A stretch of 64,000 nt of DNA from Steroidobacteraceae bacterium (GCA_041395505.1 JAWLAG010000001.1:1-64000); one strand, 5' to 3'; counted from the first letter of the stretch, positions 16,134 through 26,303 are shown. The notes: generated from the letters alone by a model not told the origin. Numbers and translations: made by a program.

Positions 16134-17360
16134 ATGAACATTTTCGATGCCGTCAAAGCACAGCTGAGCGATCAGGTCGTCGGCGCATTGGCTACCACCA
16201 TCGGTAGCGACGCGACGAGCACGGGCCGCAGCGCAACTGAAGCGGCGTTGCCCGCGGTGCTCGGCGGACTGGTCAGCAAGTTCGCCGGCTCGAGCGGCGC
16301 GGCTGCCCTGTCGGATCTGCTGCGCAATGGTGGATTCGACGGCAGCCTGCTCGACAATCTTGGCGGAGCACTGTCCGGCGGTCGCCAAACCACGCAGCTC
16401 ATGGATGACGGCAAGGCGCTGACCGACAACATCTTCGGCGCCCGTTCCGACGCAGTGACGGAATTTCTCGGCGGCTTCGCCGGACTTGGCCGGCAAGGTG
16501 GCAGCAAGTTGCTGTCGCTGATCATTCCCGTCGTGCTGTCGGCGCTCGGCCGCGAAGTTCGCGCCTCGAATCTTGGCGCAAGCGGCATTGCGGGCATCAT
16601 CGGCGGGCTTGCCGCTATGCTGCCGCGCATATCCCCTCCCGGCCTCGCCGCCGCGCTCGGTCAGGGTGCCGGCGCAACCGAAGCGCAGGCTGCGACCACG
16701 GCTGCATCGGCCGTGGACCGGCGCGCCATCTGGCCCTGGATCATTGTGCCGCTCATTGCATTCGCGCTATTCCTTGTCCTGCGCAAATTCTCACAGGTGC
16801 CGGCGCCTGCGGTCGAACCGGCGCCCGCGCCCGGGATCGAAGCACCCGCGCAACCTGCGCCCCAGGAGGAAACGATTGTCCCGCCCGCCGACGAGCTGTC
16901 GACAACCCAGGCGGTGGACATCAGCGACCTGACCGCTGGCATGCCTGCCGATTCAGTTGCCTTCGAGCTGGGGCAATATCTCGCGGATCCGTCGAGTGAA
17001 GCCGGGCGCAGCTTCGTTCTAGCGGGACTCAATTTCGATAGTGGCACGGCGGTCCTGCAGGCCGGATCCGCTGCAACACTCGATGATGTCGCGCGGATAC
17101 TCGATCGTTTCGGCGACGTGGAACTATCGCTCAACGGCCACACCGACGCGAGCGGCAACGAATCCGCAAACCAGCGGCTGTCCGAACAACGTGCCAACGC
17201 CGTCATGCAGGCGCTGGTCGAGCGCGGTATCGCTGCTTCGCGCATGAGCGCGGCAGGACTGGGCTCGAGTCAGCCCATCGCCTCGAACGATGATGCCGAT
17301 GGTCGTGCGCGCAACCGGCGCACGGAACTCATCGTGACTGCGCTCAAACCGGCTGGGTGA
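16134..17360 (+). CDS. DUF937-OmpA fusion protein
   Basis: 408 residues. An N-terminal DUF937 module (about 5-160, helical, Gly/Ala-rich: ALPAVLGGLVSK, DLLRNGGFDGSLLDNLG) precedes one membrane helix (about 200-217, WPWIIVPLIAFALFLV) and a Pro/Ala/Glu linker. A C-terminal OmpA peptidoglycan-binding domain (about 295-405) has NFDSGTAVL, LNGHTDASGN, and DGRARNRRTE with the conserved Arg/Asp. It would be anchored in the inner membrane with the OmpA domain binding peptidoglycan. RBS GGAAG precedes the ATG. The 3' end overlaps the convergent monooxygenase gene by 17 bp. Confidence 0.8.
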   Translation: MNIFDAVKAQLSDQVVGALATTIGSDATSTGRSATEAALPAVLGGLVSKFAGSSGAAALSDLLRNGGFDGSLLDNLGGALSGGRQTTQLMDDGKALTDNIFGARSDAVTEFLGGFAGLGRQGGSKLLSLIIPVVLSALGREVRASNLGASGIAGIIGGLAAMLPRISPPGLAAALGQGAGATEAQAATTAASAVDRRAIWPWIIVPLIAFALFLVLRKFSQVPAPAVEPAPAPGIEAPAQPAPQEETIVPPADELSTTQAVDISDLTAGMPADSVAFELGQYLADPSSEAGRSFVLAGLNFDSGTAVLQAGSAATLDDVARILDRFGDVELSLNGHTDASGNESANQRLSEQRANAVMQALVERGIAASRMSAAGLGSSQPIASNDDADGRARNRRTELIVTALKPAG

Positions 17361-18519
17361 CCGGATTGTAGGCGAACAGTCCGCGGCCTTCGTCGGCCGC
17401 CCGGTTGCGCGCGCGCTCCGGGTAGGATTCCGGGTCCGCGGCGTGAAATTCCTTGCCCGCCTTGCGCGACTCACGGACCACATGCGACGCCCGTTCGATG
17501 CGCGCGTCCTGGAAACGCTGCAGCGCTTCTTCGGGTGACTCGGCCGCCTGGAAGGCGCGCGCCAGGACCACGCCATCTTCGATGCCAAGCACGGCGCCGT
17601 GGCCGAGGAATGGCAGAATCGGATGCGCGGCATCGCCCAGAAGTCCCACGCGGCCACGGTACCAGTGCTCGAAGGGCTCGTGATCGAACATGCCCCATTT
17701 GAACAACTGATCCGGCGGTGTGGCCGCCATGAAAGTTAGTACATCGGAATGCCAGCCTTCGAATTCGCGCAGGAGTTCTGCGACCGTCGAATGAATTGAC
17801 CAGCCTTCGGCCGTCCAGGCCTCGCGCTCGGCAAATGCAACGAAGTTGAGGAGCGTCCCGTTGCGTACCGGGTAGCGATTGACCATGTGGCGCGGTCCGA
17901 TGAACAAGCCCGAGGGCGGATCGAGTATGTCCGGCGGAACGCGATCCATGGGCACGAGGCCGCGCCAGGCGATATAGCCTGTATACACGGGCGAGCTTTC
18001 GCCGAAAAGACAAGTGCGCACGACCGAGCGCGAGCCATCGGCGCCGATGAGAACATCGGCATTGATCGTCTCGCCATCGGCGAATCCGACTTCGACGATG
18101 CGCCCGCGTTGTGTGACCGAAACGCAACGCCGATTGACGAGAATAGCCTCGGGATCGTTGGCGCGCACGGCTTCGGCTAGCGCACCGTGCAGGTCGGCAC
18201 GATGAATAACATAGTAACGCTCGCCGTAGGCATCGAGCAGCGCCTTGCCGCGATTCACCCGCTGCAGTACCCGGCCGTCCTTGTAGTGGCGCACGGCCTG
18301 GTCATCGGGCTTGTAGGCCTTTTCCTCGAGCATGGGCTTCAGGCCGAGATAGGTCAGGGCATGGGCGGCGGTTGGGCTCAGCGACAAGCCGGCGCCGACC
18401 TCGCCAAGCTCGGGCGCCTGCTCATAAATACGAACCTTGAATCCGGCGCGCTGCAAGCCGAGCGCGGCACTCAATCCGGCTATGCCGGCTCCCAGCAAGG
18501 TGACTTCCATCGTTTGCAT
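17344..18519 (-). CDS. FAD-dependent aromatic monooxygenase-type flavoprotein
   Basis: 391 residues of class A flavin monooxygenase. Features are the Rossmann motif GAGIAGLSAALGL at the N terminus, VLIGADGSRSVVR (DG motif) near residue 165, and GRVGLLGDAAHP (GD motif) near residue 290. The closest functional types are salicylate hydroxylase and 3-hydroxybenzoate 6-hydroxylase, which hydroxylate aromatic acids with NAD(P)H and O2. Substrate undetermined. No pathway neighbours are present. It is flanked by convergent OmpA-domain and divergent rimO genes. Confidence 0.82.
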   Translation of the reverse strand: MQTMEVTLLGAGIAGLSAALGLQRAGFKVRIYEQAPELGEVGAGLSLSPTAAHALTYLGLKPMLEEKAYKPDDQAVRHYKDGRVLQRVNRGKALLDAYGERYYVIHRADLHGALAEAVRANDPEAILVNRRCVSVTQRGRIVEVGFADGETINADVLIGADGSRSVVRTCLFGESSPVYTGYIAWRGLVPMDRVPPDILDPPSGLFIGPRHMVNRYPVRNGTLLNFVAFAEREAWTAEGWSIHSTVAELLREFEGWHSDVLTFMAATPPDQLFKWGMFDHEPFEHWYRGRVGLLGDAAHPILPFLGHGAVLGIEDGVVLARAFQAAESPEEALQRFQDARIERASHVVRESRKAGKEFHAADPESYPERARNRAADEGRGLFAYNPVTQPV

Positions 18520-18654
18520 CAGACCCGCCTAGTTCGACTCGACCCCCGTGACGGGCAGTCTAGGCGGAGCCCACCCCATGACCGTTAGTGTGTGCGGTGC
18601 TTCGGTCCAATGAGCGGACAGTCACTGGTGCGCCCGCACGAGGGTCCCGCTACC

Positions 18655-20028
18655 ATGCGCGCCATGCCACAGCGAGCGCCCAGCGTTGGATTCGTCAGCC
18701 TTGGATGTCCCAAGGCCCTGGTCGATTCGGAACGCATCATGACGAACCTGCGCCAGCGTGGCTACGCGCTCGCTCCGGATTATTCGCAGGCGGATCTGGT
18801 TGTCGTCAATACCTGCGGTTTCATCGATTCGGCGATAGAAGAATCGTTGCAAGCCATCGACGAAGCGTTGAACGAAAGCGGACGCGTGATTGTCACGGGA
18901 TGCCTCGGTGCCAATGCAAAGCGCATACGTGAGCAATTCCCTGCGGTCCTCGAGATCACCGGACCGCACGCCTATGATGAAGTGACCGCAGCGGTCGACC
19001 GGCATCTACCCATGCCGCACGATCCCTACACCGACCTGGTACCGCCGCAGGGTCTCAGGCTTACGCCGAGACATTACGCTTACCTGAAGATTTCGGAAGG
19101 CTGCAACAACCGCTGCAGCTTCTGCATTATCCCTGCCCTGCGCGGGCGCCTCACCAGCCGACGAATCGACGACGTCATGAGCGAAGCCGAGACACTCATC
19201 GCCGCCGGCGTGCGCGAGCTGCTCGTCATCTCGCAGGACACGAGTGCCTATGGCGCGGATATCCGGTACGCCCAGGGCCGCTGGCGCGACCGGAATTACG
19301 ACAGCCGGATCGTCGATCTCGCGAAGGCGCTGGGCGAGCTTGGCGTCTGGATACGACTGCACTATGTGTATCCATACCCGCATGTCGATGAGCTTTTGCC
19401 GCTGATGTCCGCCGGGCGCATCCTTCCCTACCTGGACATTCCGTTTCAGCACGGCAGCCCTGCGGTACTGAAACGTATGCGACGTCCGGCCCATTCCGAG
19501 GACACGCTGCGGCGCATCGCCGACTGGCGGTCGGTTTGCCCGCAGCTCAGCTTGCGCAGCAGTTTCATCGTTGGCTTTCCGGGCGAGACGGATGCCGAAT
19601 TCGAAGAACTCCTGCAGTGGCTCGAAGCCGCGCAACTCGATCGCGTGGGCTGCTTCCGCTACTCGCCGGTCGATGGTGCAGCCGCCAATGCGCTTGGGGC
19701 GCAGGTCGATGCGGACGTGGTCGAGGAGCGATATGCGCTTTTCATGCAGACGGCGCAACGAATCAGTCGCGCGCGCCTCGCCCGGCACATTGGCGAGCGC
19801 ATCGAGGTACTGGTCGATGCACATGAAGGCGATGACGCATTGGCACGAAGCCGCGGCGATGCGCCGGAAATCGACGGCATCGTTCGCATCGTGGGTGGTG
19901 CGAGGCTGCCGGTTGGCGAATTCGCCAACGTCGAAGTGACCGCCGCCGATGACTACGACCTGCTGGCGCGTCCCGCCAGGGCGAATGACAGCAACAAAAA
20001 AAGACCCCGGCGCAGGCCGGGGTCGTGA
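18655..20028 (+). CDS. rimO: Ribosomal protein S12 methylthiotransferase RimO
   Basis: 457 residues. A radical-SAM enzyme that methylthiolates a conserved Asp of ribosomal protein S12. The N-terminal UPF0004 domain has cluster cysteines C18 (SLGCPK), C54 (NTCGF) and C83 (TGCLG). The radical-SAM CX3CX2C is C150/C154/C157 ([11 protein letters not shown]). A C-terminal TRAM domain follows. ATG 18655 is chosen for GAGGG 10 bp upstream (18664 is an alternative). The last codons (a Lys/Arg/Pro-rich tail) coincide with an intrinsic terminator for the opposite gene. Confidence 0.93.
   Translation: MRAMPQRAPSVGFVSLGCPKALVDSERIMTNLRQRGYALAPDYSQADLVVVNTCGFIDSAIEESLQAIDEALNESGRVIVTGCLGANAKRIREQFPAVLEITGPHAYDEVTAAVDRHLPMPHDPYTDLVPPQGLRLTPRHYAYLKISEGCNNRCSFCIIPALRGRLTSRRIDDVMSEAETLIAAGVRELLVISQDTSAYGADIRYAQGRWRDRNYDSRIVDLAKALGELGVWIRLHYVYPYPHVDELLPLMSAGRILPYLDIPFQHGSPAVLKRMRRPAHSEDTLRRIADWRSVCPQLSLRSSFIVGFPGETDAEFEELLQWLEAAQLDRVGCFRYSPVDGAAANALGAQVDADVVEERYALFMQTAQRISRARLARHIGERIEVLVDAHEGDDALARSRGDAPEIDGIVRIVGGARLPVGEFANVEVTAADDYDLLARPARANDSNKKRPRRRPGS
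19996..20024 (-). terminator. Intrinsic terminator for the minus-strand lipoprotein gene, inside the rimO 3' end
   Basis: A 9-bp stem (gaccccggc at 20003-20011, gccggggtc at 20016-20024) with a 4-base loop is followed on the minus strand by a run of seven T (A tract 19996-20002 on plus). It lies 29 bp past the stop of the gene at 20053 and within the last codons of rimO, so it shapes the RimO C-terminal Lys/Arg tail. Confidence 0.85.
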
Positions 20029-20052
20029 TCGAATGACGGTTGTTATTCGCGA

Positions 20053-20634
20053 TTAGCCTGCGGAACTCAAACCAAGCAGCGACATGACTTCCTCGCCCTT
20101 GGCCTTGACGGCTTTGGCGCCATCGATGGCGGCAGTGAAATCGCCCGATCCCGCAGCAGCGCTGGCGTCGGCCCACTTCGAATTGATCATCTCGAGCCCG
20201 GCCTTGGCGGTATCGAAGGATTCCTTGCTGATATTGGCCGGCAGCCGGCGCGACTGCGACAGGATATCAACGCGGCTCTTGATGGCATCGACCATCATCG
20301 GCAGGTTGCTCGAGTAGTCGGTCCAGGTCGCCTCGAGCTCGGCTTTCTTGGCAGCGATGGCATTCTTCAGGCCATCGATAGCCGACGTGGCCGCCGGCGC
20401 GGCCTGCAGCACCTTCGCGTACTCGCCTTTTGCGAGCGAGTCCTTGAGCTTGGTGATGGTGTCGTTGACGCCTGCCACCTGGTCCGGAACGTACTTGTTG
20501 GCTTCGTCCTGGACGGCAGCGAGAGCCGCCTCGACACCGGCCACGGCCTTGGTGGCGGGTTCTTTCTGACTTGCGCAGGCGCCGATGAGCAGAGCGGCCG
20601 TGAACGCCGCAAGCCACGCGGTTTTCTTGAGCAT
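20053..20634 (-). CDS. Predicted lipoprotein, helical, unknown function
   Basis: 193 residues. The signal peptide ends with lipobox LIGACAS, so Cys20 would be lipidated. The mature part is Ala/Lys/Asp-rich and almost wholly helical, with possible coiled-coil segments (AALAAVQDEANKY, KLKDSLAKGEY). No enzyme motif is seen. It lies 23 bp after the LysM gene and shares its direction, so a two-gene envelope operon is likely, ending at the strong terminator at 19996-20024. Confidence 0.7.
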   Translation of the reverse strand: MLKKTAWLAAFTAALLIGACASQKEPATKAVAGVEAALAAVQDEANKYVPDQVAGVNDTITKLKDSLAKGEYAKVLQAAPAATSAIDGLKNAIAAKKAELEATWTDYSSNLPMMVDAIKSRVDILSQSRRLPANISKESFDTAKAGLEMINSKWADASAAAGSGDFTAAIDGAKAVKAKGEEVMSLLGLSSAG

Positions 20635-20657
20635 GTTCGATCCCCTGTTAGCGGTGT

Positions 20658-20864
20658 TTAAGGAATTCTGAGTTTCTGACCCGGCTTGATCCTGTTCGGG
20701 TCGGAGAGAATGTCACGATTGGCATCGAAGATTTTCGGGTACAGCATCATGTCGCCATAGTAGTGTTCGGCAATCTTCGACAGCGTGTCGCCCTTCTTGA
20801 CGACGTGGTACTGCGCGAAAGGATTATCCACCGGCTTGCCGTCCGTGGATTTAGCGTCAACCAT
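20658..20864 (-). CDS. LysM-domain protein
   Basis: 68 residues, nearly all one LysM domain (VKKGDTLSKIAEHYYGD, LYPKIFDANRDIL, IKPGQKLRIP), like the C-terminal half of the potassium-binding protein Kbp (YgaU). There is no signal peptide. LysM binds N-acetylglucosamine in peptidoglycan. A strong RBS (AAGGAGG) lies 5-6 bp before the ATG. First gene of a pair with the lipoprotein at 20053. Confidence 0.82.
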   Translation of the reverse strand: MVDAKSTDGKPVDNPFAQYHVVKKGDTLSKIAEHYYGDMMLYPKIFDANRDILSDPNRIKPGQKLRIP

Positions 20865-21048
20865 GTGGCCTCCTTAGAGCCGCCGCGAAAAGCGGGTAGG
20901 CTAGCAGAGTTGACGGCAGGCGGCAGCTGCTGCGGGAAATCGCGCTCCGAGCGACCCGTGGCGACCGAGATGTCGCAGGTCGGATCTCTCGTAATTTATT
21001 GTTTTTCAAGGCTATATTCGGCCTGCAACCCTGCCCTGGAGTGATGCC

Positions 21049-21468
21049 ATGAGAATCGACGGCCGTTGCCTTTGCGGATCGGTGACCTATGAGGCCGAAA
21101 TCGACCCCGCCAAGGTGCTCATCTGCCACTGCAGCGACTGCCAGAACCACTCCGGCAGCGCCTGGCGGGTGGTGGTCGGCGCGCGAGCGGACAGTTTTCG
21201 CCTGCTGAGCGGCGAGCTCAGGCACTTTGAAAAGATCGCGGACAGCGGTCGCTTGCGCTCGCGCAGCTTCTGCCCCGTTTGCGGTACGAACATCTACGCC
21301 TGCACGCCCGGCGATGACCGCCAGTTCTTCGGGCTGCGTGTCGGCACGGTCAATCAGCGCAAGGCGTTGCGCCCGAGTTCGCAACTGTGGTTGCGTTCCG
21401 CGTTGCCATGGTCCTGCAACATCAGCGATCTACCCGGCGTCGAGCGTCAGCTCGATCTGACACGCTAG
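21049..21468 (+). CDS. GFA-family (glutathione-dependent formaldehyde-activating/CENP-V) zinc protein
   Basis: 139 residues. The zinc-binding cysteines of the GFA fold are present: CLCG near residue 8, CHCSDC near 28, and CPVCG near 81. The family includes glutathione-dependent formaldehyde-activating enzyme and many proteins of unknown role. A single-gene plus-strand unit with GGAG upstream. Confidence 0.85.
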   Translation: MRIDGRCLCGSVTYEAEIDPAKVLICHCSDCQNHSGSAWRVVVGARADSFRLLSGELRHFEKIADSGRLRSRSFCPVCGTNIYACTPGDDRQFFGLRVGTVNQRKALRPSSQLWLRSALPWSCNISDLPGVERQLDLTR

Positions 21469-21485
21469 TACCGCGCCGCCGTCGC

Positions 21486-23030
21486 CTACCTGTTCCCTGT
21501 CGCCAGCAGGTCGGCATAGCGGCGCATTTGCAGCTGCATGCGGCTGGGATAAGGGTCATCCAGGCGGCGCGCCTTCGTATCCAACTGCATCAGCACCGGC
21601 CGCTCGAGACGATGGGCGGGCCATTTCGCTGCGCCTGCCAGGCCGGGTTGGCCGCTTTTGGCGAACTGCACCCATATCGCGCGCAGTTGATCCCCCATGC
21701 GACGATCGGCAACGCTTGCCGTCTCGCCGCGCCACTCGGTGCCAAAGATCCGCGGCGTCTCGGAACAATGATAGGCGCCTGGATTGCTGCCACGCTGCGC
21801 CTCGTTGATGTATGTGTATTCGTAGAGATAGCCGCGTTGGCCAGTGCGAGCCATCTGCGATGTCAGGAAATACGCCGAGGAGAGAAACAGGTTGTCTCCG
21901 AAGAAGACGTCCTTGAAATGCTTCTCATCGGCAATCCGGTAGGCCGCTTCCGCTTCGCCACGCGGGATACCTGCCAGAATGGCCACAAGGGGCAGATTGA
22001 AAGCCTGGATGAGACTTGCCTCGAAGCTCGCAGCGCCCGACATGAATGGCACAGGTGCCTGTTCGCCGCGCGCAAAGACTCGCGCGGGATCATCGACGAT
22101 CAACCTGCCGTCGACCACGGGCTGCATGGAGAAATCCTTCCGCGGGTAGGAGATGACCTCGTCCGCGGTCAAGGCACGCAGTTTTGCGGCCGTGTCCCGG
22201 TCTTCGGCGATCCCGAAATGCGCGGCGAATTCCCGGCCGTCCTGCAGGAGCGAATCGAAACGACCGACCTTGCGGTCGATGCGCCGCTCCCCTTCCGGCA
22301 CGACCGATCCGCTCTGCGCGATGGCGCGCTGGAAAAGTCCGCGCGCGCCCGGCGCTGCCATCAGAAAGTCCACCGACACGCCGCCTGCAGAGCAACCGAA
22401 AATCGTTACCCGCTCGGCATCGCCACCGAAATCCGCGATGTTCTGTCGGACCCACTGTAGAGCGGCAACCTGGTCCAGCAACGCGTAGTTGCCGCGTGCC
22501 TCATCGCCCTGCGATGGGTAGAGCGCGGGATGTGCGAAGCGTCCGAAGCGATCGAGGCGGTAGTTGATCGCTACCAGGACCACGCCGGCACGCGCGAGCG
22601 CAGCGCCGTCGAAGGCCGGGTCCATCGCGCTGCCCCAGCGAAAGCTGCCGCCGTGGATCCACACCATCACCGGCAGCGCCGTGCCGCGCTTGGCCGTGGC
22701 AGGCGTGAACACATTGAGGTAGAGGCAATCTTCAGAGGTGCCTCGCGGGAATCGCTCGGCGCCGCGCACGAGTTGCTGCGCACATGCCGCGCCCGGCGCG
22801 GTCGCGTCGCGGATACCGGGCCAGTTCGGCGCGGATTTCGGCGCGCGCCAACGCAATTCGCCGACTGGTGGCGCTGCAAATGGAATGTTGTAAAACACCC
22901 GGGTCGACCCACGGACGGCGCCGCGCAACTGACCTTGTGGCAGCGTGACCACCAGCGATGCCGCAACAGCGGTCTGGATGGCCGTCAGCAGGACAACGGC
23001 CAGACAGCGCACGAGGCCAGACGGCGTCAT
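21486..23030 (-). CDS. Secreted carboxylesterase type B
   Basis: 514 residues of alpha/beta hydrolase: a signal peptide (about 1-24), an oxyanion-hole region (MVWIHGGSFRWG), SEDCLYLNV of type-B esterases, nucleophile serine in FGCSAGG, and a C-terminal Glu/His region. It hydrolyses an ester outside the cytoplasm, substrate unknown. The ATG at 23030 overlaps the TGA of the preceding gene (ATGA), so the two are probably coupled. Confidence 0.85.
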   Translation of the reverse strand: MTPSGLVRCLAVVLLTAIQTAVAASLVVTLPQGQLRGAVRGSTRVFYNIPFAAPPVGELRWRAPKSAPNWPGIRDATAPGAACAQQLVRGAERFPRGTSEDCLYLNVFTPATAKRGTALPVMVWIHGGSFRWGSAMDPAFDGAALARAGVVLVAINYRLDRFGRFAHPALYPSQGDEARGNYALLDQVAALQWVRQNIADFGGDAERVTIFGCSAGGVSVDFLMAAPGARGLFQRAIAQSGSVVPEGERRIDRKVGRFDSLLQDGREFAAHFGIAEDRDTAAKLRALTADEVISYPRKDFSMQPVVDGRLIVDDPARVFARGEQAPVPFMSGAASFEASLIQAFNLPLVAILAGIPRGEAEAAYRIADEKHFKDVFFGDNLFLSSAYFLTSQMARTGQRGYLYEYTYINEAQRGSNPGAYHCSETPRIFGTEWRGETASVADRRMGDQLRAIWVQFAKSGQPGLAGAAKWPAHRLERPVLMQLDTKARRLDDPYPSRMQLQMRRYADLLATGNR

Positions 23031-24229
23031 CCGCGCACACTTCCAGCCGCCAGGTCGCAACCAATGCTTGTACGCAATCGCTCGAGGTCCGCGTATCGGC
23101 TTGGGATGTCGCTACGATCCGTCGCGGCACGAAGGTCTGCGAGTTTGCGGAGTGATTTCAGCAACACCGGCAAAGGCGGACCGCTCGCGGTCATGTCTTT
23201 CTGGTTCGCGAGACCCTTGTTGAGTGCCGGATCCTCGATGAATTTCCTGACCAGTTTCTCATGGTGCTGCAACGCAGCCTTGCCATGGGCCGCGCAGACC
23301 TCGAGGAAAAGTCGCGTGTTCCTCTGGTACCACTCGCTCGCCGTGTCCGTACCTGCGTATTCGAGCAGGCTGTCGAGGAGGCTCTTGCGGCGCATGCAGT
23401 CGCGCAGCACCAGCTGATCCTCGGGGCGCATGAACAGGAACTTGTCGATAAGCAATTGCGAATAGAACGCTTCGTCCGCGCGGCAAACGCCGAGCAGCAG
23501 GTCGATGACATTGATGCCCGCGAAATCGCCGGCATTGGCGCCGCGATACTCGTGCAGACCGACACGATGCGGCTTGTAGTAGGTGCGCACACAGTGAAAG
23601 AAGCGCTCCATGTCGAGTTCATCGAACAGCTTGTCGTTGGAGCGATAGACATCCTCGAGCGCATCGCGAGCGGCGATGAGCAGATCGGCCGTGACCGGAT
23701 GCGACACGCCAAGCGGCAGGACGTGCAGCAACGACTCGGCCGCCCGGATGTAGGCAAGTGCCGCCCGGGTGTTATAGGCGATGAACAATTGCTCGTCGCG
23801 CAGCGATGTGAAGGTCTTGAAAACTCCGTTGATCGCAAAGTTGTGCGTTTCGAGGTGCGAGGAGACGAAACGTGGCACCATGCCGATCGATGCGCCGACC
23901 TGCATGGCGAGCGCCGAGGCCTCGATGAGCGGCGAGCGCGTCTCGCGCGTTGGTTCGGTGATGAGATGGCGCCGGCAAGCCGCCATGTACAACCCGATAT
24001 TGCCCATCAGGTTGAAATTCGCCTCGAAGCCCTCGTCGGTGTTGCCTTCTGCCAGCAACGCTACGATGTGATTTCGTCCCGCATCGACCAATCGGCGCTT
24101 GAGATCGGTGCCCACCGACTCGATGTCCTCGCGATCATCGAGCGCGAAGTAGAGCTCCTCCAGTTCCGTATTGAGGGCGACGAAGTCGGTTCTGATCCAC
24201 CCGTCGAATTGGCTGGCCCTTGCGGTCAT
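23027..24229 (-). CDS. DUF1864-like protein (indoleamine/tryptophan dioxygenase superfamily, PrnB-related)
   Basis: 400 residues, helical. Stretches such as NGVFKTFTSLRDEQLF, LPLGVSHPV, CVRTYYKPHRVG, YRGANAGDFAGIN and MRRKSLLDSL resemble, from memory, the DUF1864 family. That family shares the heme-binding fold of PrnB (pyrrolnitrin pathway) and indole dioxygenases. Several conserved His (LETH, VSHP, FHC) could be the proximal heme ligand. Start ATG 24229 is preferred, since AGGAG is about 6 bp upstream, while a GTG at 24232 is too close to it. Esterase overlaps its stop by 4 bp. Family call is moderate and function unknown. Confidence 0.6.
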   Translation of the reverse strand: MTARASQFDGWIRTDFVALNTELEELYFALDDREDIESVGTDLKRRLVDAGRNHIVALLAEGNTDEGFEANFNLMGNIGLYMAACRRHLITEPTRETRSPLIEASALAMQVGASIGMVPRFVSSHLETHNFAINGVFKTFTSLRDEQLFIAYNTRAALAYIRAAESLLHVLPLGVSHPVTADLLIAARDALEDVYRSNDKLFDELDMERFFHCVRTYYKPHRVGLHEYRGANAGDFAGINVIDLLLGVCRADEAFYSQLLIDKFLFMRPEDQLVLRDCMRRKSLLDSLLEYAGTDTASEWYQRNTRLFLEVCAAHGKAALQHHEKLVRKFIEDPALNKGLANQKDMTASGPPLPVLLKSLRKLADLRAATDRSDIPSRYADLERLRTSIGCDLAAGSVRG

Positions 24230-24283
24230 CACTCACTCCTCGCGTGAATGGAACGCAATGTTAGCCGTGCGGATCCGGTGACG

Positions 24284-26119
24284 CTATTCGACGGTGACGC
24301 TCTTGGCAAGATTGCGCGGCTGGTCGACGTCAGTGCCCTTCAGCACGGCGACATGATAGGCGAGCAACTGCAGCGGAATCGTGTAGACGCAGGGCGCCTG
24401 GAAGTAACTGATGTGGCGCGGCATTTCGATCACGGTAACGCCATCGCTCTCTTCGAAGCCGGACTCCGGATCCGCGAATACGATCAGTTCGCCGCCGCGG
24501 GCACGCACTTCCATGAGGTTCGATTTGAGTTTCTCGAGCAGATCGTTGTTCGGCGCGACGGTGATGACGGGCATGTCCGCGTCGACGAGTGCCAGCGGCC
24601 CGTGTTTCAACTCACCCGCCGGATAGGCTTCGGCATGAATATAGGAAATTTCCTTGAGTTTGAGCGCGCCTTCGAGTGCCACGGGATAGAGCGCGCCGCG
24701 ACCGAGGAACAGGGCATGGTGTTTTTCGGCAAATCGCTCGGCGAGCTTGTGTATGACCGGATCGAGTGCCAGGGTTTTTTCGATGAGACCGGGCAATTCA
24801 ACCAGTCGCGTAACGAGGCCGCGTTCGCGTTCGGCATCCGCGCCGTGATGCTTGGCGAGCGCCACCACCAGCATGCCGAGCGCGGTTAGCTGGGTAGTGA
24901 ACGCCTTGGTCGAGGCGACGCCGATTTCCGGGCCCGCCCGGGTCAGCATCACGAGGTCTGATTCGCGGACCAGGGAGCTCTCGGGTGCGTTGCAGATGGC
25001 GAGCGAGGCGAGGTAGCCCGCCTCCTTGGCAAGGCGCAGCGCCGCCAGCGTATCGGCGGTTTCGCCCGATTGCGAGATGGTCACGAACAGCGAGTTCTTC
25101 GGCACGACGGCATTGCGGTAGCGGTACTCGCTGGCGATCTCGACCGTGCACGGCAAACGGCAGATCTGTTCGAGGTAATAGCGCGCCACGGCACCCGCGT
25201 GGTAGCTGGTGCCGCAGGCGACGATGCGCACGTGCTCGGTGCGCCTCAGGATTTCCGTTGCGGCGGGCCCGAAGGCCGCTTCCAGCAACCGGCCGTTGGC
25301 GACGCGCTCGAGCAGCGTGTTCGACACCGCGCGCGGCTGCTCGTGGATTTCCTTGAGCATGAAGTGCCGGTACTGGCCCTTCTCAGCTGCATCCGCGGAC
25401 AACTCGCTCTCGCGGATTTCGCGTTCGACGGAATTGCCCTCGACGTCCAGTACCTTGATGGCGGTGCGGCGCACCTCGGCAACATCGCCTTCTTCGAGGA
25501 ACATGAACCGGCGCGTCACCGGCAGCAGCGCAGCAACGTCGGAGGCAACGAAATTCTCGGCGACACCGACGCCGATGACCACCGGGCAACCCTCGCGGGC
25601 GAGAATCAGGCGGTCCGGATCGGCTTCACTCACGACCGCAAGCGCATAGGCGCCTTCGAGTTCGGCAACCGTTGCGCGCACGGCTTTGAAGAGATCGCCG
25701 ACGCGGCCCAGGTGGTAGTGGATGCGATGTGCGATGACTTCCGTGTCGGTCTCGGAGCTGAATTCGTATCCCGCGGCGATAAGCTCGGCGCGCAGCTCGG
25801 CATGATTTTCGATGATGCCGTTGTGCACCAGCGCGATGCCGTCCCGGGAAATGTGCGGATGCGCATTGCGTTCGCTCGGCACGCCATGCGTTGCCCAACG
25901 CGTGTGTGCGATGCCGAGCTGGCCATGGGTGGGCGAAGCTGCAATGGCGGATTCGAGTTCGCGGACCTTGCCCTGCGTGCGCAGGCGTTTGAGTTTGTCG
26001 GTGCCGTTCAGGACGGCAATGCCGGCGGAGTCATAGCCGCGATACTCCAGCCGCTTCAGGCCCTCGATGAGAATCGGAACGATATTGCGCTCTGCAACCG
26101 CGCCCACTATGCCGCACAT
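24284..26119 (-). CDS. glmS: Glutamine--fructose-6-phosphate aminotransferase (isomerizing)
   Basis: 611 residues. Makes glucosamine-6-phosphate from fructose-6-phosphate and glutamine, the first step to UDP-GlcNAc for peptidoglycan and LPS. The N-terminal class-II glutaminase starts MCGIVG, with Cys2 as nucleophile after Met removal. Two SIS domains carry [16 protein letters not shown] and STKAFTTQ, and the C terminus ends [11 protein letters not shown] 26119 is chosen since Cys must follow Met. Standalone minus-strand gene. No glmS ribozyme is expected in this lineage and none was seen. Confidence 0.96.
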   Translation of the reverse strand: MCGIVGAVAERNIVPILIEGLKRLEYRGYDSAGIAVLNGTDKLKRLRTQGKVRELESAIAASPTHGQLGIAHTRWATHGVPSERNAHPHISRDGIALVHNGIIENHAELRAELIAAGYEFSSETDTEVIAHRIHYHLGRVGDLFKAVRATVAELEGAYALAVVSEADPDRLILAREGCPVVIGVGVAENFVASDVAALLPVTRRFMFLEEGDVAEVRRTAIKVLDVEGNSVEREIRESELSADAAEKGQYRHFMLKEIHEQPRAVSNTLLERVANGRLLEAAFGPAATEILRRTEHVRIVACGTSYHAGAVARYYLEQICRLPCTVEIASEYRYRNAVVPKNSLFVTISQSGETADTLAALRLAKEAGYLASLAICNAPESSLVRESDLVMLTRAGPEIGVASTKAFTTQLTALGMLVVALAKHHGADAERERGLVTRLVELPGLIEKTLALDPVIHKLAERFAEKHHALFLGRGALYPVALEGALKLKEISYIHAEAYPAGELKHGPLALVDADMPVITVAPNNDLLEKLKSNLMEVRARGGELIVFADPESGFEESDGVTVIEMPRHISYFQAPCVYTIPLQLLAYHVAVLKGTDVDQPRNLAKSVTVE

Positions 26120-26303
26120 GGCTTCGACGTCCTTCTGGTATCGCCGGCGCCGCCGCACCGGCGGGGCGGGGACACCTGATTTGGCGCGCTAGTTTGCCTC
26201 AACGGCGCCCCGTCTGCCGCGCCGGAGCGCGCAATTCGTGACGCCACTCCGGGGTCCTGGTCGGCACCTGGCATGTTATGCTGCAATGCAGCAAAATGCC
26301 CGG

